Assembly (NCBI GenBank): GCA_017744285.1 | Contig: JAGIBP010000051.1 | Coordinates: forward strand, 1-40,946 | Source: Variovorax sp. | GTDB taxonomy: Bacteria > Pseudomonadota > Gammaproteobacteria > Burkholderiales > Burkholderiaceae_C | Reading direction: 5' to 3' | Length of the DNA stretch: 40,946 nt | In this document: positions 17,608 through 30,781 of the stretch, piece by piece | Layout of the letters: every line of letters starts with the position of its first letter | Position numbering within the stretch: position 1 is the stretch's first letter | Notes under the pieces: generated by a model | Told to the model about the DNA's origin: nothing | The model's database searches: none | The model's input: only the letters and a program-made list of their open reading frames with translations | Translations under genes and position numbers: made by a program

Positions 17608-17667
17608 CAATCGATCGAGTCTACCTCGGCACGCCGCTCGCCCCCCACGGGTGCTACCCGCCCCCGC

Positions 17668-18369
17668 CTACGTTCGCGCCAGCCGATAGCCCACGTGCGA
17701 GTACGTTTCCAGCTCCCACCCGTGCAGCCCCCGCAGCCGAAGGCAGGAGCGCAGCTCCTTGATGAGGGTGCCGAGGTTGTCGATGCGCCGCTGCTCCGAC
17801 GCCGGCGCGTCCGACGGCAGCATGAGCATCAAGGTCTTCTTGTTCACGACTTGGCCGGCCCGGTAGAAGAGTTCGAGCATGACATCGAAGGCGATCGGGT
17901 CGAGCGCGACCTCCCGGTCACCGAAGGACACCGTGCCTTCACGGGGCTGGAACGCATAGGCGTCCCAGGCCAGCCGGGGCGGCGTGACCTCGAGCCCATT
18001 CGCTTCGAGGAACGAAAGAACCACCTCGCACAGTTCTCCGAAGAATCTTGGCAGGGCCACGGTTCGGTCCGGCGGGAACACGTTGGCGGCACCCCGGGCG
18101 AAGCGGAACTGCAGCAGCGGAACCGCCTCCCCGATGGCGCCGCGCACGCACGCCAGGACCGGGCGCCCGCCGCGATCCATGGCGGGCGCATCACCCAGCA
18201 GCAGGAGGTCGAGGGCGCCGGCACGGGGTCCGAGCGCGAGCAGTTCGTCGAGGCCGTCGAGCACGAGCGGCGCGTAGCCGAGCGACCGGAAGACACGGCG
18301 CGCCTGTTCACGCGCGCGCAAGGTATAGGCGAGCACAGCGACCCGCCGGCGGGCGGCAGAGCGACGCAT
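17668..18369 (-). CDS. Winged-helix DNA-binding protein with degenerate receiver domain
   Basis: 233 residues laid out like an OmpR-type response regulator. The N-terminal 120 residues fit the receiver fold (RRVAVLAYTLRAREQARRVFRSLGY, then LDLLLLGDAPAMD) but lack the acidic pair (AY in its place) and the conserved lysine near the end (PRFF), so phosphorylation by the usual route is unlikely. The C-terminal winged helix is intact (VSFGDREVALDPIAFDVMLELFYRAG to SHVGYRL). No histidine kinase is adjacent. It lies downstream of, and on the same strand as, the BvgA-like regulator. The start has a weak ribosome site. Confidence 0.75.
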   Translation of the reverse strand: MRRSAARRRVAVLAYTLRAREQARRVFRSLGYAPLVLDGLDELLALGPRAGALDLLLLGDAPAMDRGGRPVLACVRGAIGEAVPLLQFRFARGAANVFPPDRTVALPRFFGELCEVVLSFLEANGLEVTPPRLAWDAYAFQPREGTVSFGDREVALDPIAFDVMLELFYRAGQVVNKKTLMLMLPSDAPASEQRRIDNLGTLIKELRSCLRLRGLHGWELETYSHVGYRLART

Positions 18370-18389
18370 GGCGACGAAGCGGCCTGCGT

Positions 18390-18521
18390 TCAGTCTGCAG
18401 CGCGCGCGGACCGGTGTCCGGGCGGGCGCCGAGGCGGGAGCGAGTGAGGGGCCGCTGCCGGGCAGAGCGCGCCGCGCGGCGGCAGGCGCAAGGCCGGGCC
18501 TTCGGTGATCGAGGCAGTCAT
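18390..18521 (-). CDS. Possible small arginine/proline-rich protein
   Basis: A 43-codon ORF beginning MTASITEGPALRLPPRG, with AGGGA eight bases upstream of its ATG and strongly G/C-biased third positions like the real genes nearby. It ends 20 bases before the winged-helix gene on the same strand. No family recognised and no membrane segment or signal peptide visible; it may be a real small protein, a leader, or chance in GC-rich DNA. Confidence 0.3.
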   Translation of the reverse strand: MTASITEGPALRLPPRGALCPAAAPHSLPPRRPPGHRSARAAD

Positions 18522-18645
18522 GTTTTGTTTCCCTGGATGCACTGCGCCATGCGCGCGCACCGTTGTTGGCGATGTCACTCGTGCCCGAGCTTTCGCTCGA
18601 ATGGCCGAGATCTCCGGTTGTTTCAGATGAGTCTGGCGCCCGGAC

Positions 18646-19281
18646 TCAGCTCACGAGCTGATGGGCACGAGAAAAGTCCACCAGTTCGACCAGACTGGAG
18701 ACGTTCAGCTTCTCGAAGATGCGCGCCTTGTAGCCGCTGACGGTCTTGTTGCTGATGAGCAGCATGTCGGCGATTTCCTTGTTGCTCATCCCGCGCGCGA
18801 GATGCTGCAGGACCGTCAGCTCGCGGTTCGACAGGCGCCGGATCAGCGCGCCCGGACGCCCGCCGTCGGCCAGTGCGGCCTGCGAACTCGTCATGATCGA
18901 GCTGGCGAAGATGGTGTAGCCCGCGAGCACCGCGCGCGCGGCCTCGATCATCCGCTGCAGGTCCTCCGACTTGCTGATGAAGGCATTCGCGCCCGCGCGC
19001 AGCGCGCGGGTGCCGAAGATCGATTCCTCCTGCCCGGACAGCACCACCACCTTCGTCTGCGGCTGGCTCTTGCGCACGCGCTCGATGACGTCGAGCCCGT
19101 TCAGCCGGGGCAGGTCGAGATCGAGGATCACCAGGTTGGGCTGGTGCTCGCGGATGACCGCCAGGGCCGACGGGCCGTCACCGGCCTCGCCGACGACCTG
19201 GAACTGGCCGGAGGAAATCAGGGCGGTCCGGACCGCCAGCCGGATGGCTGGGTGTCCATCGACGACAACGACAGAATGCAT
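18646..19281 (-). CDS. NarL/LuxR-type response regulator, BvgA-like
   Basis: 211 residues. Receiver (1-120) with phospho-acceptor D54 in LVILDLDLPRLNG, S82 and K104. The usual second acidic residue is replaced: the motif reads VVDGHP (D8-G9) instead of DDHP, removing the side chain that normally holds the magnesium. The C-terminal LuxR helix-turn-helix (about 147-205) reads LSNRELTVLQHLARGMSNKEIADMLLISNKTVSGYK, very close to Bordetella BvgA. AGGGAG lies seven bases before the start. No partner kinase is adjacent. Its targets are unknown; the winged-helix gene follows downstream. Confidence 0.9.
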   Translation of the reverse strand: MHSVVVVDGHPAIRLAVRTALISSGQFQVVGEAGDGPSALAVIREHQPNLVILDLDLPRLNGLDVIERVRKSQPQTKVVVLSGQEESIFGTRALRAGANAFISKSEDLQRMIEAARAVLAGYTIFASSIMTSSQAALADGGRPGALIRRLSNRELTVLQHLARGMSNKEIADMLLISNKTVSGYKARIFEKLNVSSLVELVDFSRAHQLVS

Positions 19282-19593
19282 GTTCAACTCCCTTTGATTT
19301 GCAGCGACCCACGCCCCGGGGGCCAGGCGGATCGATCTCGTCCGGACCGAAGCATTTGCCGGGTGAACCGAAGAGAAAGCCTGCCTGCCGCGAAGAATCG
19401 GGGGCCCGATCGCTGAAGACAGCATACGAGCCCCTCCGGGGGGCGCGTCATCGGTGCGCCTCTTTTCAGACTTTTCTTGGAAAGGGCGCCGCCACCGCAG
19501 GCCACGGCCGGCAGCGCAGGGCGCTGAATCCCGCCCTCGGCCCGGAAACGGAGGGGCCTTTATCATGTTCGGTTGCCCCGAATTGACCGCCCC
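19282..19593. other. Divergent intergenic region between the BvgA-like gene and uvrA
   Basis: 312 bases without a recognisable gene. It holds the regulator's ribosome site at the left. A TATCAT hexamer at 19561-19566 could be the uvrA -10, with no good -35. I looked for a LexA box (CTG-N10-CAG) and did not find a convincing one, so SOS control of uvrA is not evident here. Confidence 0.4.
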
Positions 19594-22662
<3,069 letters not shown>

Positions 22663-22675
22663 GCGGCGCGGTCGG

Positions 22676-24267
<1,592 letters not shown>

Positions 24268-24276
24268 CGGGCCGGC

Positions 24277-25389
24277 TCAGCGCTGGCCGATGCGGGCGTC
24301 GCCGAAGAGCGCCTTGAGCTCGCGCGGTTGCGAGCGCCAGTACTGCGGCGGCGCCTCGACCTGCGCCCCGAGCTCGGCCGCGGCGCGCCACGGCCAGTGC
24401 GGCTCGAAGAGGATGGCGCGCGCGATCGCGACCAGGTCGGCCTCGCCCGCCTTCACGATCGCCTCGGCCTGGGCCGGCTCGGTGACGAGGCCGACGGCCA
24501 CCGTGGGAAGCCCAACGCCCCGCTTGATCTGCTCGGCCAGCGGCACCTGATAGCCAGGGCCGAGCGGGATCTTCTGCAGCGGCGAGACACCGCCCGACGA
24601 CACGTGGATGAAGCTGCAGCCGCGTTGCGCCAGCGCCTGGCCGAACGCGATGCTCTGCGCCACGTCCCAGCCGCCGTCGACCCAGTCGGTGGCCGAGATG
24701 CGAACGCCGACGGGCATGCGCGCGGGCACCGCCGCGCGGATCGCGTCGAAGACCTCCAGCGGAAAGCGCATGCGGTTTTCGAGGGCGCCGCCATAGGCGT
24801 CGTCGCGCTGATTGGCCAGCGGCGACAGGAACTGGTGCAGCAGGTAGCCGTGCGCGGCGTGCAGTTCGATCGCGTCGAGCCCGAGCGCGTCGGCGCGCTG
24901 CGCCGCGCGCACGAACGCGGCTTTCACGCGGGCCAGTCCCGCGGCGTCGAGCGCGAGGGGCGGCGGTTCGCCCGGCGCGTGGGAAAGCGCCGACGGCGCG
25001 ACGGTCTGCCACGCACCCTCGGCCGGCGCGAGGCATTGGCCGCCGTCCCACGGCGCATGGCTCGACGCCTTGCGGCCCGCGTGCCCGAGCTGGATCGCCA
25101 CCGGCATGCGCGAATGGCGCCGGATCGCCGCGAGCACGCGGCCGAGCGCGGCTTCGTTGTCGTCCGAATACAGGCCCAGGTCGCCCAGCGAGATGCGCCC
25201 GATGTCCTCGACGGCCGTGGCCTCGATGACGAGCAGGCCCGCGCCCGAGAGCGCGAGCTGGCCGAGATGGATCATGTGCCAGTCGCCCGCGTTGCCGTTC
25301 TCGGCGGAGTACTGGCACATCGGCGCGATGACGATGCGGTTGCGCAGGGTCAGGGGGCCCAGGGCATAGGGCGAGAAAAGGACACTCAT
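24277..25389 (-). CDS. NADH:flavin oxidoreductase, Old Yellow Enzyme family (YqjM/XenA class)
   Basis: 370-residue FMN TIM-barrel ene-reductase. The N-terminal FSPYALGPLTLRNRIVIAPMCQYSA contains the class-defining cysteine C25, which tunes the flavin; the substrate-binding histidine pair is H177/H180 in ELHAAHGYLLHQFLSP; GGALENRMRFPLEVFDAIR and SSGGVSP are also typical. It reduces activated C=C bonds of enones, nitro compounds or other electrophiles with NAD(P)H. It lies 23 bases downstream of tesB in the same direction, so it may share that transcript. Convergent with the orphan atpE. Confidence 0.93.
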   Translation of the reverse strand: MSVLFSPYALGPLTLRNRIVIAPMCQYSAENGNAGDWHMIHLGQLALSGAGLLVIEATAVEDIGRISLGDLGLYSDDNEAALGRVLAAIRRHSRMPVAIQLGHAGRKASSHAPWDGGQCLAPAEGAWQTVAPSALSHAPGEPPPLALDAAGLARVKAAFVRAAQRADALGLDAIELHAAHGYLLHQFLSPLANQRDDAYGGALENRMRFPLEVFDAIRAAVPARMPVGVRISATDWVDGGWDVAQSIAFGQALAQRGCSFIHVSSGGVSPLQKIPLGPGYQVPLAEQIKRGVGLPTVAVGLVTEPAQAEAIVKAGEADLVAIARAILFEPHWPWRAAAELGAQVEAPPQYWRSQPRELKALFGDARIGQR

Positions 25390-25412
25390 GGCAATGACTC
25401 GGTAAGCAGACT

Positions 25413-26330
25413 TCAGATGGGCGCGGCGCGGCCGGCGCTCGACAGCAGGCTGCCCTTGGGCAGGATGCGCAGCATGCCCTCCTGGGCGGTCGACGCCACG
25501 AGCCGGCCGTCGCGCGTGAACACGCTGCCGCGGCAGAAACCCCGCGCGCCGCTCGCGCTGGGCGAATCGAGCACGTAGAGCAGCCAGTCGTCCATGCGGA
25601 AATCGCGGTGGAACCACATCGCGTGGTCGAGGCTCGCGGGGCGCACCTGCCCGCTCATGAAGCTCAGGCCGTGCGGCAGCATCGCCGCGCGCAGCAGGCC
25701 GTGGTCGGAGGCGTAGGCGAGCAGCGCGCGGTGCACCAGCGGATCGTCGGGCAGCGGCGCGATGGCGCGCATCCAGACCGCGCTTTCGGAGGGGCGCGGG
25801 TCCGGGTCCAGCGGGTCGTCGGGATCGACGCGGCGGTACTCGATGCCGTGCGGCGCGAGGCCCTTGGGACGGAAGACCGCGGGCAGGCGATCGCCGAGCG
25901 CGACGCGCTGGTCGAGTTCGCTGGGCAGGCCGTCGGGGCCCTCCACGCCGGGCATCGCGAGCTGGTGCTCGATGCCCGTGTCGACGGTCTGGAACGAGGC
26001 CGACATCTCGAAGATGATCCGCTCGCCCTGGCGCGCGACCACGTGCCGCGCGGTGAAGCTGCGTCCGTCGCGCACGCGGTCCACCGCATACTCGATCGGC
26101 GCGTGCTCGCCGGGCAAGAGGAAATAGGCGTGCATCGAATGCACCGGGCGGTCGGCGCCGACGGTGCGGCACGCGGCCATGAGCGACTGGCCGAGCACCT
26201 GGCCGCCAAAGACGGCGGGCGTGCCGATGTCTTCGCTCTGCGCCAGGAACCGGTCGTCGCCCAGGGGCTCGAGGTCCATCAGCCGGACGAGTTCGTCGAC
26301 GAGGCGGGCGGCGGTGGCGGGGTCGGTCAT
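25413..26330 (-). CDS. tesB: Acyl-CoA thioesterase II
   Basis: 305-residue double-hotdog thioesterase that hydrolyses acyl-CoA to free acid. Family segments VFGGQVLGQSLMAA and VHSMHAYFLLPG are in the N-terminal hotdog; the C-terminal half carries the catalytic Asp (ASDHGLL), the Ser/Thr region SLDHAMWFHRDFRMDDWLLY and the Gln of STAQEGMLR. Length matches the usual 285-305. No clear ribosome site before the ATG. It is 84 bases downstream of the gentisate-operon FAD gene on the same strand; a functional link to it is not evident. Confidence 0.95.
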   Translation of the reverse strand: MTDPATAARLVDELVRLMDLEPLGDDRFLAQSEDIGTPAVFGGQVLGQSLMAACRTVGADRPVHSMHAYFLLPGEHAPIEYAVDRVRDGRSFTARHVVARQGERIIFEMSASFQTVDTGIEHQLAMPGVEGPDGLPSELDQRVALGDRLPAVFRPKGLAPHGIEYRRVDPDDPLDPDPRPSESAVWMRAIAPLPDDPLVHRALLAYASDHGLLRAAMLPHGLSFMSGQVRPASLDHAMWFHRDFRMDDWLLYVLDSPSASGARGFCRGSVFTRDGRLVASTAQEGMLRILPKGSLLSSAGRAAPI

Positions 26331-26414
26331 GGGGCAGCGCGGGCGACCGCAGGCAGGAAACGAGCCTGCAACGATAGCAAAAGAGCCCGCCGCCGGCTGT
26401 CCCGCGCCTGACGC

Positions 26415-27764
26415 TCAGGCGTCGATGTCGACCCCGTCCGCCACCAGCCGGCGCTGCAAGGCCGGCACGTCGACCGCCGCGAAGCGGCCGCCCCCCAGCG
26501 ACGCCGCCGCGGTGCCGGCCGCCTGCCCCATCACGAAGCAGCCGCCGCTCGCGCGCGCGGCCGACTGGCCCTCGTGCGTCATCGAGGCGCAGCGCCCGGC
26601 CACGAGCAGGTTGTCCACCCCGCGCGGCACGATCATGCGCCACGGCAGGTGGTTGTAGGTGCGGCGCTCGTCGCGCGGAAAGCCCCACTCGATGCGGCCC
26701 GCCGCGTGCAGCTCCATCGGCCACGCGTTGATGCCGATGCTGTCCTGAAAGCGCGCGGACGAGAGGATGTCCTCGCCCGTCAGCGCATAGAGGCCTTCGA
26801 TGCGCCGCGTCTCGCGGATGCCCACCTGCGGCGCGATCTCGACGATGGCCGACTGCTCGAAGCCCGGCACCTCCGCCTTCAGGAAGCGGAAGTACTCGGC
26901 GATCTGGCGGCGGCCCTCGACCTCGCCGTCGCTGAGCTCCTGCGCGTCGACGCCGTTCATCGCATCGCCCCGTGCATTGCGGATCTGCGTCACGTTGGCG
27001 CGCCATTCGCGCGGATCGATCTGCGGCCGCAGGATCGCCCCTTCGCGTGGAAAGCGATAGGCCCCGGGGTCGCGCTCGCGCGCCTTCGCCATGAAGTCGT
27101 TGATGGCCTTGAACTCGCCCACGGCGGCAAGCGCGCGCCCGGCATCGACGTGGCCGATGCGGAACATCGTCGACGGGAACAGGCCGCTGCCATGCCCGTC
27201 GCCGACCGCGAACGGCACGCCCGCGAAGGCTGCGACGTCGGCGTCGCCGCTCGCGTCGACGAAGGCATTGGCGCGGATCGCCTGGCGGCCGGACTTGGTC
27301 TCGACGACCAGCGCCGCAATGCGCTCGCCGTCCATCACGACCGCCGCCGCGAGCGCATGGAACAGCAGGTGCACGCCGGCATCGAGCAGCAGCTGGTCGG
27401 CCGCGCACTTGTAGACCGAGGTGTCGTAGGAGCGCACGCGGATGCGCCCCTGCATGCCGTCCTGCGGCTTGTTGAGGCCGCCGAGCGCATCGATGCGCGC
27501 GAGCAGGTCGTCGGCCACGCCGTGCACGAGCTGCGTCATCTCGCCGTCGCGCTTGCCGTAGAGGCCGGCGAAGTTGGTCACGCCGCCGGTGGTGCCCATG
27601 CCGCCGAGGAAGCCGTAGCGCTCCACGAGCAGCGTGCGCGCGCCGTGCCGTGCGGCGCTCACGCTCGCCGCGATGCCGGCGGGGCCGCCGCCGACCACGA
27701 CGACATCCCACTCGCCGAAGACCGGCAGGCTGCGCTGGGGCTCGATAACTGGCGCGGCGCTCAC
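26415..27764 (-). CDS. FAD-dependent oxidoreductase (FAD_oxidored family), function unknown
   Basis: 449 residues from a GTG that overlaps the Bug receptor stop (GTGA). The N-terminal dinucleotide-binding motif is VVVVGGGPAGIAASVSAARHGARTLLVERYGFLGGMGTTGG (positions about 21-61); a second FAD segment, DASGDADVAAFAG, and the C-terminal NLLVAGRCASMTHEGQSAARASGGCFVMGQAAG match the PF12831-type family often found with tripartite tricarboxylate receptors. The substrate is unknown; being coupled to the gentisate genes and a substrate-binding protein suggests action on an aromatic or carboxylic precursor. No hydroxylase-type aromatic-binding motifs are seen. Confidence 0.87.
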   Translation of the reverse strand: MSAAPVIEPQRSLPVFGEWDVVVVGGGPAGIAASVSAARHGARTLLVERYGFLGGMGTTGGVTNFAGLYGKRDGEMTQLVHGVADDLLARIDALGGLNKPQDGMQGRIRVRSYDTSVYKCAADQLLLDAGVHLLFHALAAAVVMDGERIAALVVETKSGRQAIRANAFVDASGDADVAAFAGVPFAVGDGHGSGLFPSTMFRIGHVDAGRALAAVGEFKAINDFMAKARERDPGAYRFPREGAILRPQIDPREWRANVTQIRNARGDAMNGVDAQELSDGEVEGRRQIAEYFRFLKAEVPGFEQSAIVEIAPQVGIRETRRIEGLYALTGEDILSSARFQDSIGINAWPMELHAAGRIEWGFPRDERRTYNHLPWRMIVPRGVDNLLVAGRCASMTHEGQSAARASGGCFVMGQAAGTAAASLGGGRFAAVDVPALQRRLVADGVDIDA

Positions 27765-28738
27765 TGGAGCTTGATCTTGTTGGTGGAGATGATCTTGGAC
27801 ATGATCGCCGCCTCGTCCTTGACGCGCTCGCGCATGCCGTCGGGCGAGGTGCCCACCGCCTGCCACCCCTGCTCGAAGAGCTTCTGGCGCACTTCGGGCG
27901 ACTTCATGATGACGGCCAGCTCGCGGCCGATGCGCTCCTGCGCGGCCTTCGAGAGGTTCGCCGGGCCCAGCAGCGCGGTCCACACCTCGAGGTTGAAGTC
28001 CTTGACGCCCGCCTCGGACAGCGACGGCACTTCGGGAGCCAGGGTGCTGCGGCCGCTGGTGAGGCCGACCGCGCGCAGCTTGCCCGCCTTGACCTGCGGC
28101 AGCGCGATGCCCGGGGGGATCAGCCCCATCTGGACCTGGCCGCCGATGAGCCCGGTGACCACTTGCGGATTGCCCTGGTAGGGCACGTGCACCGCCTTCA
28201 TGCCGGGCACGCGGCTTTGCAGCTGTTCCATGCCGAGGTGGCCCACGGAGCCCACGCCCACGGAGCCGTAGCTCCAGGTGTCGCCGGCCTTGCGCGCGGC
28301 GTCGAAGAAGGCGGCGCCGCCCGGCAGGTTGGCCGGCGCGACCAGGATCAGCGGCGCGGTCGCGATCAGGGACAGGTAGGTGAAGTCGCGCGCGGGGTCG
28401 TAGGGCAGCTTCGGATACAGCATCTTCGACGAGGTCAGGTTGCCGTTGATCACGATGCCCAGGGTGTGGTCGTCCGTCGCCTTGGCCACCTGGTCGGCCG
28501 CGATGTTGCCCGAGGCACCCGGCTTGTTGTCGACCACGACCGGCTGGCCGAGCGCCTTGGACAGCGGCTCGGCAATGGTGCGCGCCGCGATGTCGGGAGT
28601 CGACCCACCCGGGAAGCCCACGAGCAGGCGCACGGGCCGGGTCGGCCATGCGGCGCCCTGCGCCATGGCAGCGAACGGCAAGGCGCCTGCGGCGAGGCCA
28701 CAGGCAGCAACAAGGAGAGCTCTCTTGGATGCGTGCAT
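27761..28738 (-). CDS. Bug-family tripartite tricarboxylate transporter substrate-binding protein
   Basis: 325-residue periplasmic binding protein. Signal peptide about 1-26 ending AAMA. The mature start WPTRPVRLLVGFPGGSTPDIAARTIAEPLSKALGQPVVVDNKPGASGNIAAD is the Bug family signature, and the C-terminal LGPANLSKAAQERIGREL is also typical. It would bind a carboxylated compound with high affinity for a TctAB-type transporter, which is not encoded here; orphan Bug receptors are common in Comamonadaceae. It sits in the gentisate operon, so an aromatic acid ligand is plausible. Confidence 0.94.
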   Translation of the reverse strand: MHASKRALLVAACGLAAGALPFAAMAQGAAWPTRPVRLLVGFPGGSTPDIAARTIAEPLSKALGQPVVVDNKPGASGNIAADQVAKATDDHTLGIVINGNLTSSKMLYPKLPYDPARDFTYLSLIATAPLILVAPANLPGGAAFFDAARKAGDTWSYGSVGVGSVGHLGMEQLQSRVPGMKAVHVPYQGNPQVVTGLIGGQVQMGLIPPGIALPQVKAGKLRAVGLTSGRSTLAPEVPSLSEAGVKDFNLEVWTALLGPANLSKAAQERIGRELAVIMKSPEVRQKLFEQGWQAVGTSPDGMRERVKDEAAIMSKIISTNKIKLQ

Positions 28739-28840
28739 AAAGCGAAACTGGGATGTGGAGGGAAACCGCCAAGGATAGCCCCAGCTGTCACCAGACGTTA
28801 CGCGGGGCGATATTGCCCCCGGCGAAGCGATGTCCCGGGT

Positions 28841-29545
28841 TCAATCCACGCGCACTTCGATCGGCTCCAGGCCGTCGATGCGCACCTTCATGGTCTGGCC
28901 CGGCTTCACCGCGCCCACGCCTTCGGGCGTGCCGGTGAAGATCAGGTCGCCCGGCTGCAGCGCGAACAGGGTCGACAGATTCGCGATCACTTCGTTCACC
29001 GACCAGATCAGGTGGCGCAGGTCGCTCTTCTGGCGCACTTCGCCGTCCACTTCGAGCGTGATCGCGCCCTGGGTGATCTCGCCCGCATCGGCACGGGTGC
29101 GCACCACACCCACCGGCGCGGAGAAGTCGAAGGCCTTGCCGATCTCCCAGGGGCGGCCCTGCTCGCGCATCTTCATCTGCAGGTCGCGGCGCGTCATGTC
29201 GAGCCCGACCGCGTAGCCGTAGATGTGCCGCGCGGCGTCCTCGACCGAGATGTTGCGGCCGCCCTGGCCGATCAGCACCACCAGCTCGGCCTCGTAGTGG
29301 TAGTTGGCGGTGAGCGGCGGGTACGGCACCGTCGCGGCCCGGCCCGCTGCCACCGGCACGATCGAGGCGTCGTCGTTCGGCTTGCAGAAGAAGAAGGGCG
29401 GCTCGCGGTCGGGGTCGAAGCCCATCTCGCGGGCATGCGCCGCGTAGTTGCGGCCCACGCAATAGACGCGGCGCACCGGGAACTGGTCATCGGAGCCGGC
29501 AATGGGAAGGCCGACGACGGAAGGGGGAGTGACGACGAAAGACAT
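28841..29545 (-). CDS. Fumarylacetoacetate hydrolase-family protein, probable fumarylpyruvate hydrolase
   Basis: 234 residues, short FAH-type C-C bond hydrolase. Motifs: YCVGRNYAAHAREMG, PPFFFCKPNDDASIV, metal-binding carboxylates in YHYEAELVVLIG and the downstream GYAVGLDMTRRDLQMKMREQGRPWEIGKAFDFSAPVG, ending TGTPEGVGAVKPG. It lies directly after the gentisate dioxygenase, whose ring-cleavage product is isomerised to fumarylpyruvate; NagK-type hydrolases split this to fumarate and pyruvate. Start at MSFVVTP with CAGGAG six bases upstream; an in-frame GTG nine codons earlier is unlikely. A six-base inverted repeat (GCCGCG/CGCGGC, 29556-29570) lies just upstream. Confidence 0.9.
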   Translation of the reverse strand: MSFVVTPPSVVGLPIAGSDDQFPVRRVYCVGRNYAAHAREMGFDPDREPPFFFCKPNDDASIVPVAAGRAATVPYPPLTANYHYEAELVVLIGQGGRNISVEDAARHIYGYAVGLDMTRRDLQMKMREQGRPWEIGKAFDFSAPVGVVRTRADAGEITQGAITLEVDGEVRQKSDLRHLIWSVNEVIANLSTLFALQPGDLIFTGTPEGVGAVKPGQTMKVRIDGLEPIEVRVD

Positions 29546-29617
29546 GAAGGCTCCTGCCGCGGATCGCGGCACTGGGTCAGGGGAAAAAGAAAAGAAGGAA
29601 AAAGCGGGCGTCCGCGC

Positions 29618-30688
29618 TCAGGCGTCCGCCGCGAAGGCTTCGCGCAGCACGCCCATGGCTTGCTGCACCGGCCGGTCCGAGAAGCTGAACAGCACGGCCT
29701 CCTCGCTCGCCGAGAGGCGCAACGGCGCCCACGAGGGCACGACGAAGGTGTCGCGCGGGCCGAAGTCGAAGCGCTGCCCGGCGATCTCCGCCGTGCCGCG
29801 GCCTTCGACCACGCTGTAGACCGTGCCGTCGGTCGCGCGGTGCGACTTGCCCGCGAAGCCCGCCGGCAGCAGCTGCAGCTGGGTGCCGATGGTGGGCATC
29901 GGCGAGCCGCCTGTCAGCGGATTGATGTAGCGCAGCTTGTGGCCGAGCCAGGCGTCGGGTGCTTCCTGCCTTTGCAGTTGGGCCAGCGCCTCGCGGCTGC
30001 GCGCGTAGGGGTAGCTGAAGATCGGCGAGGTGGCGCTGGTGTGGTCATGCCGCACCGGCACCATGTTGTGGCCGAAACGCGCGAAGCTGTGGCCTTCGGG
30101 CCGCGCGACGTGCTGCACCCGGGCGTCGTCGTTCTCGGCGAAGCCGGCATCGAAGAAGCGCAGCATCGGGATGTCGAGCCCGTCGAGCCAGACCACCGGC
30201 TCGCTCACGCCTTCGATGCCCTCGTTGCCGTGGTCATGCCAGGCCCACGAGGGCGTGATGATGAAGTCGCCGGGATACATCGTGGTGCGCTCGCCGCCCA
30301 CGGTGGTGTAGGCGCCCTTGCCGTCGACGATGAAGCGCAGCGCCGATTGCACATGGCGGTGCGAGGGCGCGACCTCGCCCGGCATGATGAGCTGCAGGCC
30401 GGCGTAGATCGACTGCGTGATCGAGGAGCGCCCGGGAAGGGCCGGGTTCTCGAGCACCAGCACGCGGCGCACCGCCTCCTCGGCGGTGATGAGATCGGCC
30501 GATTCCATCAGCAGCGGCCGGATCTCGTCGTAGCGCCAGAGCGCCGGCACGCAGGGCGTCTGCGGCTCGCGCGGCACCAGGGCGTGCAGCGACTCCCACA
30601 GCGGCGTGAGGTTCAGCGGGCGGATGCGCTCGTAGTAGGCGCGGCGCTCTTCCGTGGCACGGGGCGCGGGCTGGGCGGCGGTGTTCAT
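29618..30688 (-). CDS. Gentisate 1,2-dioxygenase
   Basis: 356-residue bicupin, Fe(II)-dependent, opens the ring of 2,5-dihydroxybenzoate (gentisate) to maleylpyruvate. The N-terminal cupin has H110 and H112 in [17 protein letters not shown] and H151/H153 in [12 protein letters not shown]; the sequence [16 protein letters not shown] is a hallmark of the family (GtdA/NagI). The C-terminal cupin (about 265-335) is present but has no metal site, as usual. First gene of the minus-strand operon, divergent from the LysR-type regulator with a 93-base gap. The maleylpyruvate isomerase expected in glutathione-dependent versions is not in this operon. Confidence 0.92.
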   Translation of the reverse strand: MNTAAQPAPRATEERRAYYERIRPLNLTPLWESLHALVPREPQTPCVPALWRYDEIRPLLMESADLITAEEAVRRVLVLENPALPGRSSITQSIYAGLQLIMPGEVAPSHRHVQSALRFIVDGKGAYTTVGGERTTMYPGDFIITPSWAWHDHGNEGIEGVSEPVVWLDGLDIPMLRFFDAGFAENDDARVQHVARPEGHSFARFGHNMVPVRHDHTSATSPIFSYPYARSREALAQLQRQEAPDAWLGHKLRYINPLTGGSPMPTIGTQLQLLPAGFAGKSHRATDGTVYSVVEGRGTAEIAGQRFDFGPRDTFVVPSWAPLRLSASEEAVLFSFSDRPVQQAMGVLREAFAADA

Positions 30689-30781
30689 GGCGGCGATTGT
30701 TGGACGCGGACCACTATCCGATCAAGACCCCCAGCCAATACTCGCTATTTCGTTTTTGGATAATGAGCCGACGGAGACCCC
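30689..30781. promoter_or_regulatory. Divergent control region, gentisate operon and LysR gene
   Basis: 93 bases between the two starts, AT-richer than the genes. It contains dyads expected of LysR-type sites: AATA-ctcgc-TATT near 30738-30750, and ACTATCC near 30712 matched by GGATAAT near 30758 (six of seven bases). A GATAAT hexamer (30759-30764) could be the regulator's -10 but no matching -35 is visible. Confidence 0.4.

Noticed and set aside
18586..18599. CGAGC-GAAA-GCTCG hairpin after the BvgA-like gene as a terminator
   Set aside because: Only five base pairs and no T-run follows on either strand, although the loop is a stable tetraloop type.
27765..28772. In-frame upstream extension of the FAD oxidoreductase through the Bug gene
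   Set aside because: The Bug receptor occupies another frame with a signal peptide and family signature; the FAD protein starts naturally at the overlapping GTG.
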